The notes under the pieces: model-generated
The model's input: the letters and a program-made list of their open reading frames with translations, nothing else
Told to the model about the DNA's origin: nothing
Databases searched by the model: none
Program-made: the position numbers and the translations under genes
Source: Streptomyces hygroscopicus subsp. hygroscopicus
GTDB lineage: Bacteria > Actinomycetota > Actinomycetes > Streptomycetales > Streptomycetaceae
DNA length: 64,000 nt
Direction: 5' to 3'
NCBI RefSeq assembly: GCF_030269125.1
Contig: NZ_BSSM01000009.1
Location: forward strand, 248,001 to 312,000
Shown here: positions 49,707 to 57,832 of the stretch, piece after piece
How the letters are laid out: every line of letters begins with the position of its first letter
How positions within the stretch are numbered: position 1 is the stretch's first letter

Positions 49707-52301
49707 ATGAAGGATCCGATCGCGTTCGCGCTCGCCGACCGCGACTTCTACGCGCCGCTGGAGCGCAGCGGCGCCCCCGGCGCGGAGTTCCGGCCGAGCC
49801 GGGTCCCCGCGGGGTGGCGCAGGCGCCGGTCCGGGATCTGGACGCAGTGGGAGCGGGGCGGCCTCGACGGGACGGAGGACGGCTGGAAGGTCCATGTCTC
49901 GGCCCGTCCCGACCGCCTGGCCCAGGTGCTCGACCTCGCGGCGGAGGTCCTCTTCGACGAGGGGGTCACCTTCAAGCACCTGTCGGCCCAGCTGTTCTAC
50001 CGCTGGCTCCACCACAAGCACGGGGCCCGGTCGCAGAGCGGCAAGTTCATCGCGGCCTACCCCGTGGACGTCCCGGCGGCCCGTCGGCTGATGGAGCGGC
50101 TGCGCGAGGCGCTGGCCGACGAGGACGGTCCCTACGTCCTCACCGACCGGCGGTTCAAGGACTCCCGCACGGTGCACTACCGCTACGGCGCCTTCGCCCA
50201 CCGCTCCCGGGTCCGGGCCGACGGCAGGGCCACGGCGCTGGTACGCGACGGGAACGGCCTGCTGGTCGAGGACCGGCGCGGCGTCTCCTTCCAGCTGCCG
50301 GACGGTGTCACCGACCCCTTCGTCCCGCCGGCCGCCCCCGGCGCGAAGGCCGCGGCCCGCTCCGGACCGGTGACGCTGGGCGACTTCGCCATCGACTCCG
50401 TCGTGCGGCACAGCAACGGCGGCGGCGCCTACCGCGGGCACCACACCGGGACGGGCCGCCCGGTCTTCGTCAAGGAGGCCAGGGCGCACACCGGCCTCGG
50501 CGATTCCGGCGCCACCGCGCAGGAGCAGCTGCGCGCGGAGTGGCGCACCCTGCGGGCGCTGCACCGGGCCGCACCCGGTCTCGCGCCCGAGCCGATCGCC
50601 TACCTGCGCGGCTGGGAACACGAGTTCCTGGTCACGGAGTTCATCGAGGGCAGCGACCTGCGCGCCTGGATGGCGGCCTCCACCCCGCTGATCGGGGTGG
50701 AGGGCTCGGCACAGGACATCGCCGGCTACTACCGGCGCTGCGAGACGGTCATCTCCGGAGTCGAGCGGGCGGTGGCCCGGCTGCACGAGTGCGGTTACCT
50801 CTTCGTCGACGTCTCCCCCGGGAACGTGCTCGTCCGCGCGGACGACAGCGTCCGCCTCGTCGACTTCGAGGCCGCCCGGCTGCTGGGCGCCGGGTTCGCC
50901 AGGACCGGCACCCCCGGGTTCACCCCGCCGGACGAGCTGATCGGCGACGACACCGGCGTGTACGACGCGTACGGACTGGCGGCGCTGGCCCTGATGCTGC
51001 TGGCGCCGTTCAACCAGATGGCGCAGCGCAATCCCGACTCCCTCGCCCACCTCCACCACGACCTGGGCGAACGGGCGCCGGTCGCACCGTCCTTGTGGGC
51101 CAGGGCGACGAAGTTCCACGCGCCCGGCGGCAGTCCGCTGCTCCCGACGCCGGAGCAGGTCGCCGAGGATCCTGCGCTCCACCTCGCCGCCCTGCGGGAC
51201 AGGACCGCGGACGCGCTGCTCGCCATGGCGGACGTGGACGACCCGGCGCGCGTGTTCCCGACGATCGCCGAGGGATACCTGACCAACACGCTGTGCGTGG
51301 CGTACGGCACGGCCGGCGTCGTCCACGCGCTGCGCAGGGCGGGCCGTCCGCTGCCCGAGCGGGTGCTGGACCGGCTGCGCCGCGACGCGCTCGGCACCGC
51401 CGGCGACCTGCCGCCCGGCCTCTACGTGGGGCTGTCCGGCATCGCCTGGGTGCTGGCCGACTGCGGGATGCCCGAGGAAGCCCTCGAACTGCTCTCGGCG
51501 GCCGACCGGCATCCGCTGACCGCCGAGAACGCCACCCTCTTCGGCGGGGCCGCAGGGGTCGTCCTGACCCGGCTGGCGCTGTACGGCCACACCCGCGACG
51601 AGGGCCAGGTCGACCGGGCGCTCGCACTCGCCGCCGGGCTTCCGGCGGACGGACCGCTCGTTGCGGGACTCGGTCCCGACGACCCCACCGGGCTGCTGCA
51701 CGGCAGGTGCGGGATCGCCCTGATGCTCCAGCAGCTTGCGGCCGTCACCGGCGACCCGGCCCACCTCGCGCGCGGGGTGCGGCTGCTGCACGCCGAACTG
51801 GACCGGGCCGACGACCCGGACGGTCCGAGTCTCACCTTCCCCGTCTCCGAGACCGACCGCCGCAGCATGCCCTATCTGTTCTGCGGGTCGGCCGGGCTCG
51901 CCCACACCGTCTCCCGCTATCTGCGCGTGGTGGACGACGAGCGGCTGGCCGAGGCGCTGCCGCGCCTGCTCGCACCGCTGCGCACCACCTTCACCGCGCA
52001 GCCCGGCCTCCACCCGGGCCTGGCCGGCCTGGGCTTCGCCCTCGCGGACCACGCCGAGGTCACCGGCGACGCGAGCAGCCGGCACGCCGCGCTGCGGGTC
52101 GCCCGCGGGCTGTTCAAGTTCGCGGTACCGCACGAAACCGGCGTGCGCTTCCTGGGCGACCAACTGCTGCGGTACAGCGCCGACCTGTACAGCGGATCGG
52201 CCGGCGTGCTGCTCTTCCTGGACCAGCTGCTCGACCCCCGCCCCGATCCGCTCTTCACCGTCGACGCCCTGGCGCGGCGGACCGCCGGCGTACGCGCATG
52301 A
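49707..52301 (+). CDS. Class III lanthionine synthetase LanKC
   Basis: An 864-residue three-domain enzyme. An N-terminal phospho-Ser/Thr lyase domain is followed by a Ser/Thr kinase domain (about 225-500; VDVSPGNVLVR catalytic loop, VDFEAARLL metal loop). A C-terminal LanC-like cyclase domain (about 515-864; GLYVGLSGIA, LLHGRCGIAL, YLFCGSAGLA, DLYSGSAGVL) closes it. The CHG zinc motif of class I, II and IV cyclases is absent, which identifies class III. It phosphorylates Ser in the precursor, eliminates phosphate to dehydroalanine, and closes lanthionine/labionin rings. CGGAGGGG precedes the ATG. Its stop overlaps the MFS start (ATGA). Confidence 0.95.
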   Translation: MKDPIAFALADRDFYAPLERSGAPGAEFRPSRVPAGWRRRRSGIWTQWERGGLDGTEDGWKVHVSARPDRLAQVLDLAAEVLFDEGVTFKHLSAQLFYRWLHHKHGARSQSGKFIAAYPVDVPAARRLMERLREALADEDGPYVLTDRRFKDSRTVHYRYGAFAHRSRVRADGRATALVRDGNGLLVEDRRGVSFQLPDGVTDPFVPPAAPGAKAAARSGPVTLGDFAIDSVVRHSNGGGAYRGHHTGTGRPVFVKEARAHTGLGDSGATAQEQLRAEWRTLRALHRAAPGLAPEPIAYLRGWEHEFLVTEFIEGSDLRAWMAASTPLIGVEGSAQDIAGYYRRCETVISGVERAVARLHECGYLFVDVSPGNVLVRADDSVRLVDFEAARLLGAGFARTGTPGFTPPDELIGDDTGVYDAYGLAALALMLLAPFNQMAQRNPDSLAHLHHDLGERAPVAPSLWARATKFHAPGGSPLLPTPEQVAEDPALHLAALRDRTADALLAMADVDDPARVFPTIAEGYLTNTLCVAYGTAGVVHALRRAGRPLPERVLDRLRRDALGTAGDLPPGLYVGLSGIAWVLADCGMPEEALELLSAADRHPLTAENATLFGGAAGVVLTRLALYGHTRDEGQVDRALALAAGLPADGPLVAGLGPDDPTGLLHGRCGIALMLQQLAAVTGDPAHLARGVRLLHAELDRADDPDGPSLTFPVSETDRRSMPYLFCGSAGLAHTVSRYLRVVDDERLAEALPRLLAPLRTTFTAQPGLHPGLAGLGFALADHAEVTGDASSRHAALRVARGLFKFAVPHETGVRFLGDQLLRYSADLYSGSAGVLLFLDQLLDPRPDPLFTVDALARRTAGVRA

Positions 52302-53587
52302 AAGGGACCGCCGTGCGACGCGACGTCACGCTCTACTGGTGGGGCCAGACCACCTCCGCGTTCGGCTCCGTCTTCACCACGATCGCCGTCCCCGTCGTCG
52401 CCGTCGTGTCGCTGCGCGCCTCGGCGGGACAGGTCGGCCTGGTCAGCGCGGCGGCCGCGCTGCCCATGCTCGTCTGCGGGTTCCCGGCCGGCGCGCTGGC
52501 CGACCGGATCACCCGCCCGCGCCGGACCCTGATAGCCCTGGACGGGATCTCGGCGCTGACCGTCGCCCTGGTGGCCTGGGGGCTCGCGAGCGGGCTCGCG
52601 GGCATCGGCTGGCTGGTCGTCCTCGCCGCGGTGCTGGGCGCGGTGGGGACACTGGAATCCGCGGTCTACTTCGTCCACCTGCGCCAACTGGTCGGCGCGG
52701 ACGGCGTCGGCCCGGCGCGCGCCCGGCTCCAGGCCGGGCAGTACGGGGCGGCGCTCGTCGGCCGGATCCTGGCGGGCCCGGCCATCGTCGTGCTGGGTGG
52801 CGCGGGGGCCCTGGCGATGGACGCCGCGAGCTACGTCCTGAGCGCTCTGGCGCTGCTGGGCATGCGGTCGCCCGATCAGGTCCCCCGCGAGGCCGGTGCC
52901 TCGGTGGCCGACGCGCTGCGCGGCGCGGCGGCGGGACTGCGGTTCCTCGGCCGTGACCCGTTCCTGCGGATCCTGCTGGTCTTCATCACGGTGCCGGCGG
53001 CCGTCATGGCGGCGACGGGCGCGCTGACAGGACCCTTCCTGCTGCGCGACATCCACCTGCCGACCGGGGCCTACGGGCTGGTCTTCGCGCTGTCCGGCCT
53101 CACGGGCCTGCTCGGGTCGCTCGTGGCCGGGAGGGTCCTCGGTCCGCGCCGCGATCCCCGGCCGGTGGTGATCACCACGTTCGCCGCGGCCCTGCTGTGC
53201 GGCCTGCTGCTGCCGCTGTCCGCGGGTCCGCTGCCCCTGGCGGCCACCTGCGCCGCCCTGGGCATCGGCCTGCCGATCTTCTTCGGGGCCATCGCCAACG
53301 TCGCGCTCTCGGCGGTGTTCACCGCCTGCGTGCCCGAGGACACCCTGGGCCGCGCGATGGCCGCGCTCCAGGTGCTGGCGGCCGCGGCGGGCCTGCTGGG
53401 CGCGCTCGGCGGCGGTGCGCTCGGGGACGGGATCGGCGTCCACCGGGCCCTGTGGGCACTGGGCGTACTCGCGCTCGGGGCACTCGCGGCCGGCCTGCGG
53501 CCCGCCGTGCGGGCCGCCCGGCGGCGCGCTCCCGCGGACGGGGCGGCACCCGGGCCGTCGCCCGCTCCGGCGGGCACCGCTCGATGA
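52298..53587 (+). CDS. MFS transporter of the lanthipeptide cluster
   Basis: A 429-residue MFS permease with about 12 helices (first helix WWGQTTSAFGSVFTTIAVPV). It has the motif ADRITRPRRT after helix 2 and a disordered Pro/Ala tail. The type resembles MFS-1/enterobactin-exporter-like permeases that export peptides and siderophores. The start overlaps the LanKC stop, so it is translationally coupled and probably exports the modified peptide; a substrate is not proven. Confidence 0.88.
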   Translation: MKGTAVRRDVTLYWWGQTTSAFGSVFTTIAVPVVAVVSLRASAGQVGLVSAAAALPMLVCGFPAGALADRITRPRRTLIALDGISALTVALVAWGLASGLAGIGWLVVLAAVLGAVGTLESAVYFVHLRQLVGADGVGPARARLQAGQYGAALVGRILAGPAIVVLGGAGALAMDAASYVLSALALLGMRSPDQVPREAGASVADALRGAAAGLRFLGRDPFLRILLVFITVPAAVMAATGALTGPFLLRDIHLPTGAYGLVFALSGLTGLLGSLVAGRVLGPRRDPRPVVITTFAAALLCGLLLPLSAGPLPLAATCAALGIGLPIFFGAIANVALSAVFTACVPEDTLGRAMAALQVLAAAAGLLGALGGGALGDGIGVHRALWALGVLALGALAAGLRPAVRAARRRAPADGAAPGPSPAPAGTAR

Positions 53588-53748
53588 ACACGGGCAGGGC
53601 GTACGCCGGAGCCGGCCGCCGAGGCGGCCGTACGGGCCCCGCTCGAAGCCTCCGCCCCCCATGGCGCGGCGCGCCTCCCGCCGACCGGCGCGGCGACCGC
53701 CCCGGGGCGGCGCTCCCGCGGGATCGGCCGGCCGGGCGGCGTACGTGA
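53584..53748 (+). CDS. Possible coupled small ORF (54 codons), doubtful
   Basis: An ATG overlaps the MFS stop (ATGA) and the TGA overlaps an in-frame GTG of the next gene (GTGA), giving two successive couplings. The product is Arg/Gly/Pro-rich with no recognisable feature, and third-codon GC is somewhat lower than in neighbouring genes. It may simply be a gap. Confidence 0.25.
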   Translation: MNTGRAYAGAGRRGGRTGPARSLRPPWRGAPPADRRGDRPGAALPRDRPAGRRT

Positions 53749-53771
53749 CCGACGACCGGATGGAGCAGCGC

Positions 53772-55667
53772 ATGGCGCAGACCGCGGGAGCGGACCGGGC
53801 GCCGGTCCTCGTCCTGATCGGGGCCGGCCCGAGGGGGACCGGCCTGCTGGAGCGGATCGCGGTCAACGCGGCCGAACTCCTGCCGGACACCGCGCACCTG
53901 GCCGTCCACGTCGTCGACCCGTTCCCGGCCGGGTCGGGGCGCGTGTGGCGAGCCGGGCAGTCGCCCCTGCTGTGGATGAACTCGCGTGCCGGGGACATCA
54001 CCATGTTCACCGACGACAGCGTCGACTGCGCCGGCCGTCCGAACCCGGGCCCGACACTGCACGCGTGGGCCCGGGAGCACGGCCGGGCCGGCGCGGACGA
54101 TCCCGGGCTGGCCGCCGAGGCGGGCGTCCTCGGGCCGGCGTCGTTCGCCAGCAGGCGGCTCGCCGGCGCGTACCTGCGCTGGTGTTTCCGGCGGGCGGCG
54201 GCCGAACTGCCGCCGAACGTCCGGCTGGTGGTGCACGAGGCGCGGGCCGTCGGGCTCACCGACCGGCCGGACGGCGGGCAGGACGTCACCCTCTCGACCG
54301 GGACCGCGATCCGGGCGGACGTCGTCGTGCTGGCCCTCGGCAACCAGCGCGGCGGACTCGACGAGCGGCAACGGGCGTTCGCGGCGCTGGCGGACCGCAA
54401 CGGCGGTGGGTACCTCCCGCCCGGCTACACCGCCGACGTCGACCTCGACGTGCTGCCCGCGGGCGGCGACGTGATCGTCTCGGGCATCGGGCAGGCGTTC
54501 GCCGACCTGATGGTCCTGGTGACCGAGGGACGCGGCGGGGTGTTCGCGCGCGACCCCGACGGCACCCTGCGCTACCGGCCGTCCGGCCGCGAGCCGGTGC
54601 TGCGGGTCGGCTCGCGGCGCGGGCTGCCCGCGCATCCGAAGCCCGCGCAGCGCTGCGCGGACGCCCGCCCCGGGCCACCGCGGTTCGCCACCGCCGAACG
54701 GATCGGGGAACTGGTGAGGTCCGGCGCGCCGGACGGCGCGGACGTGCTGCTGGGCGTCGTGCGCAAGGAACTGGGCTGGGCCTACTACCGCGAGCTGTTC
54801 CTCGCGAACCCGGCCCGCACCCGCCTGCCGTGGGACCGGTTCTCCCGCGATTTCGCCCGACTCGACTGGCACGACCCGCGGATGGCGCGCCTGGTCGCGC
54901 GGGCGGTGCCCGACCCCGAGGACCGGATGGACCTGCCGCCGCGGCGCTCCCCGCTGGCGGACCTGGCGTTCGCGGACGAACCGGCGTTGCGCGCCTGGAC
55001 GGACGCCCACCTGCGGCGCGCCGTGCGCCGGGCCACCGAGGAGCGGTACAGCGGCCAGGCCGCGGCCGTCGGCGCCCTCGCGGCGCTCGTCCCCGGCCTG
55101 CTGGGCGTGCTCACCACCGGGGAGGGCCGGTGGGACCATGCCGCGGCCGCGGTGCTCGGGCCCGTGACACGCCTTACGGGACTGCTCGGTTCCGGCCTGC
55201 CGCCGTACCGCTTCGAACAGTTGCGGGCGCTGTCCGCGGCCGGCGTGGTCCGCTACCTCGGCGCCGGCCTCACGGTCACCGCCGACGAGCCGTCAGGACG
55301 GTTCGTCGCCCGCTCCACCTGCCTGCCCGGGGCGGTCACCGCGCGTCACCTGGTCGAGGCCCGGCTGCCGCACGACGACATCCTGGCGGACGGCTCCGCG
55401 CTGCTGACGGGTCTGGTGCTGGCCGGCCGCGGGCGCGCGGTGCGGTCCGCGACCGCGGTGCGGCTGGCCGTGGACGAGCGCAGCTTCGCCGTCGAGGACC
55501 GGGCCGGCCGCGGCGACCCGCGCCGGTTCGCCCTCGGTGCCTTCGCCACCGGCGGGGCCCTGGGGGCCCTGTCGACGCCGCACACCGACGCGCCGTTCTT
55601 CCGGCAGAACGACGCGCTGGCCCGGCGGATCCTGCACGAGCTCGTGCCGCCGCGCGACGGCCGGTGA
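53772..55667 (+). CDS. FAD/NAD(P)-binding protein of the cluster
   Basis: A 631-residue protein. The N-terminal Rossmann motif GAGPRGTGLLERI binds FAD, a GIGQAFADLMVLVTEG segment in the middle resembles the second dinucleotide site, and the C-terminus is the extended FAD/NAD(P)-binding family type. It could supply electrons or oxidise an intermediate; no substrate is known. The ATG at 53772 has GGAG six bases upstream. A GTG at 53745 is in frame and overlaps the stop of the small ORF before it. Confidence 0.75.
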   Translation: MAQTAGADRAPVLVLIGAGPRGTGLLERIAVNAAELLPDTAHLAVHVVDPFPAGSGRVWRAGQSPLLWMNSRAGDITMFTDDSVDCAGRPNPGPTLHAWAREHGRAGADDPGLAAEAGVLGPASFASRRLAGAYLRWCFRRAAAELPPNVRLVVHEARAVGLTDRPDGGQDVTLSTGTAIRADVVVLALGNQRGGLDERQRAFAALADRNGGGYLPPGYTADVDLDVLPAGGDVIVSGIGQAFADLMVLVTEGRGGVFARDPDGTLRYRPSGREPVLRVGSRRGLPAHPKPAQRCADARPGPPRFATAERIGELVRSGAPDGADVLLGVVRKELGWAYYRELFLANPARTRLPWDRFSRDFARLDWHDPRMARLVARAVPDPEDRMDLPPRRSPLADLAFADEPALRAWTDAHLRRAVRRATEERYSGQAAAVGALAALVPGLLGVLTTGEGRWDHAAAAVLGPVTRLTGLLGSGLPPYRFEQLRALSAAGVVRYLGAGLTVTADEPSGRFVARSTCLPGAVTARHLVEARLPHDDILADGSALLTGLVLAGRGRAVRSATAVRLAVDERSFAVEDRAGRGDPRRFALGAFATGGALGALSTPHTDAPFFRQNDALARRILHELVPPRDGR

Positions 55668-55714
55668 GCCGGCTCCGGCACCGGCCGCGTCCCCCGGGGC
55701 GCGCGCTCGCGACC

Positions 55715-55729
55715 AGCGGATATACCGCT
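55715..55729. promoter_or_regulatory. Short palindrome with AT-rich core upstream of the radical SAM gene
   Basis: AGCGG ATATA CCGCT, a perfect 5-bp-arm inverted repeat 100 bp before the radical SAM start. The AT core is unusual here and could be an operator or a -10 element for an internal promoter. Confidence 0.35.
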
Positions 55730-55828
55730 CGTTGGGTGCCCCTATCCCGGCCCTGATCCCCCGTCGGGGAACCTGGCGGACGACGGCCGCGGACCCGCGG
55801 CGCGCGGACGGAACGACAAGGGGGACTC

Positions 55829-56914
55829 ATGGAACTGGCCGAGTTCATGGGGCTGCGTCCCGTCCCCTGCGCGGGTCTGCTGCTCACCCTCACCCGGCGC
55901 TGCCCGCTCAGCTGCGCGCACTGCTCGACCTCGTCCACCCCACGGGGCGAGGAGCCCGACGCGGGGCGACTGCTGAGGTTCGCGGGCTCGTTCACGGCCG
56001 CTGACCGGCCCGAGGTCGTCCTGCTGACGGGCGGTGAGCCCCTGCTGCTGCCCGGCCTGGCGCACGAACTCGCCACCCTGGTCAGGGCGGCCGGCTCGCG
56101 CAGTGTGCTGCTCAGCGGGATGTTCTTCGCCCGGGGCGGCCGCGTCCCACCGCCGGTCATGCGGGCGGTCACCGCCGTCGACCACTTCTCGGCGAGCCTG
56201 GACGCCTTCCACGAGCGGGAGGTGCCGCGCCGGGACGTCTTCCGCGCGGTCCGGCAGGTGCGGGACGCGGGCATCGCCGTCAGCTTCCATCTCGTCGGCA
56301 CGGGCCCGCGGGACCCCTACCTCGCCGACGTGACCACCGCCATCAGGCGGGAGTTCGCCGACCGGGTGCCGATGCTGGTCAACCAGGTGCGACCGGTGGG
56401 CAGGGCGGCCGCCTGGGCCGCCGCCGGCACCCAGCGCCCGGCCGCGGACCGCGCGCTGCCGTGCGCGATGGCCGCCTGGCCGGTGGTGGCCTTCGACGGC
56501 GCGGTGCTGGCCTGCTGCAACCAGCGGGCGGTGGACCGCAGGCCGGTCCCCGCGCACCTGTCCCTGGGGCACATCGCCGAGGACGACTGGGCGACCGTGC
56601 GCCGCCGTTCACTGTCCTCGCCGGTGCTGCGGATGGTCCGGGCCGTCGGGCCGGCTCATCTCTACCGCCGTTACGCCCCCGGCGCCGACGCGTCCGGCTA
56701 CTGCGCCGGATGCCGGAGCCTGCCCGCCCACCCCGAGGTGGTCGCGGGTGCCGTACGGGACGCGTCCGGGCCGGTCGGCGAGCTGCTGGACCGGGAGGCG
56801 GCCCGGACCCAGGCCGACGCCGGCCCGGTCGAGCTGGTGCGGCGCCACGGCTGCCCGCCCTACGCGGATCTGGTGGCGCTCCCCACCCCCACGACCGGCA
56901 CCCGGAGCCCCTGA
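55829..56914 (+). CDS. Radical SAM/SPASM protein of the lanthipeptide cluster
   Basis: A 361-residue radical SAM protein with CPLSCAHC (Cys 25, 29, 32), TGGEP (about 67-71) and a C-terminal SPASM-like Cys set (ALPCAMAAW, ACCNQ, GYCAGCR). Substrates of this class are usually ribosomal peptides. It is 161 bp downstream of the FAD gene and its stop overlaps the next start (ATGA). The strong ribosome binding site GGGGGA precedes the ATG. It might form a sulfur-to-alpha-carbon, aromatic-crosslink or other link in the lanthipeptide or in a separate small protein. Confidence 0.87.
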   Translation: MELAEFMGLRPVPCAGLLLTLTRRCPLSCAHCSTSSTPRGEEPDAGRLLRFAGSFTAADRPEVVLLTGGEPLLLPGLAHELATLVRAAGSRSVLLSGMFFARGGRVPPPVMRAVTAVDHFSASLDAFHEREVPRRDVFRAVRQVRDAGIAVSFHLVGTGPRDPYLADVTTAIRREFADRVPMLVNQVRPVGRAAAWAAAGTQRPAADRALPCAMAAWPVVAFDGAVLACCNQRAVDRRPVPAHLSLGHIAEDDWATVRRRSLSSPVLRMVRAVGPAHLYRRYAPGADASGYCAGCRSLPAHPEVVAGAVRDASGPVGELLDREAARTQADAGPVELVRRHGCPPYADLVALPTPTTGTRSP

Positions 56915-57603
56915 TGACCCGCCCGAGCACATCGGCCGCGCTGCGCGTCAAGCTGGGCCTCGCCGCTCCCGTGCTGCACGCCGCGACCGCCGCCCTCTGG
57001 CGGCACGAGCCCGCCCGGCTGCGCCCGCGCTACGTCGAGTACCTGTACGTGATGCACGCGCTGGTCCGGGCCTCCGTACCGCTGATGGAACGGGCCGCCC
57101 GGCGCTGTGCGGAGCTGACCCCGCGCGATCCCGTCGCCGGGCCGCTCGGCCGGTATCTGGAGAAGCACGCCGAGGACGAGCGCGGCCACGACGCGTGGCT
57201 GCTCGAAGACCTCGCCGCGGCCGGAGCCGATCCGGACGCGGCCCTCGGGAGGTTGCCGTCGCCGGTCGTGGCCGACCTGGCCGGGGCGCAGTACTACTGG
57301 ATCGAGCACCAGCACCCCGTCGCCCTGCTCGGCTACATCCGGGTGCTGGAGGGCAACGCCCCGGCGCCCTGGCTCGCGGACCGGCTCGCGGCGCGGACCG
57401 GTCTGCCTCCTGCCGCGTTCCGCACGGTGCGCGAACACGCCGCGCTGGACGCGGGGCACGTCGCCGACCTGGACGACCTGCTGGACACCCTGCCGCTGAC
57501 CGCCGCCCAGCAGGTCGCGGTGGCCGTCAGCGCTCTTCGCACGACCGACGGGATCACCCGTCTGTTCTCGTATCTCGCAGCAGCCCCGGGAGGCCTGTCA
57601 TGA
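56914..57603 (+). CDS. Haem-oxygenase-like diiron oxidase-fold protein
   Basis: A 229-residue all-helical protein of the TenA/haem-oxygenase fold. Candidate metal ligands are E89xxH92, E146 and a third-helix H175xxxD179xxH182. The H-x3-D-x2-H signature and a preceding E...ExxH helix characterise haem-oxygenase-like diiron oxygenases (HDOs). Known HDOs perform N-oxygenation or C-C cleavage. It overlaps the radical SAM stop (ATGA) and the next gene start (ATGA), so it is in a tightly coupled trio. Substrate unknown. Confidence 0.75.
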   Translation: MTRPSTSAALRVKLGLAAPVLHAATAALWRHEPARLRPRYVEYLYVMHALVRASVPLMERAARRCAELTPRDPVAGPLGRYLEKHAEDERGHDAWLLEDLAAAGADPDAALGRLPSPVVADLAGAQYYWIEHQHPVALLGYIRVLEGNAPAPWLADRLAARTGLPPAAFRTVREHAALDAGHVADLDDLLDTLPLTAAQQVAVAVSALRTTDGITRLFSYLAAAPGGLS

Positions 57604-57803
57604 CCGACGACCGCACAGCGCTCGGCCGTTTGAACGAGGCGGGATTCTCCGTCGGCGCGCTCACCGACGAGCAGCTGGAGGTGCTGAGAGCCCTCACGCC
57701 GCAGGAGCTGGACCTGCTGGTGGACATCAAGGGCCGGCTGGACGAGGTGGGGCCCGAAGTGCAGGCACACAGCGAGATCGCCGGCGGCGCGCTCTTCTGA
57801 GCC
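57600..57803 (+). CDS. Aroma-sacti cluster-type small protein (66 residues)
   Basis: A 66-residue protein containing LNEAGFSVGALTDEQLEVLR, an acidic helix and the tail AHSEIAGGALF. This is close to the aroma-sacti cluster domain that occurs beside radical SAM/SPASM genes in actinomycetes (recognised from memory). It has no Cys, so it is not a classical sactipeptide itself. The start overlaps the diiron gene stop and TGA ends at 57800 or shortly after. It could be a precursor, a leader-binding partner, or an adaptor. Confidence 0.6.
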
Positions 57804-57832
57804 CGCGCCACGACCCGGGAGGGACCTGGACC

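Noticed and set aside
49707..52301. Class IV (LanL) synthetase
   Set aside because: The cyclase domain lacks the Cys-His-Gly zinc motif that class IV keeps.
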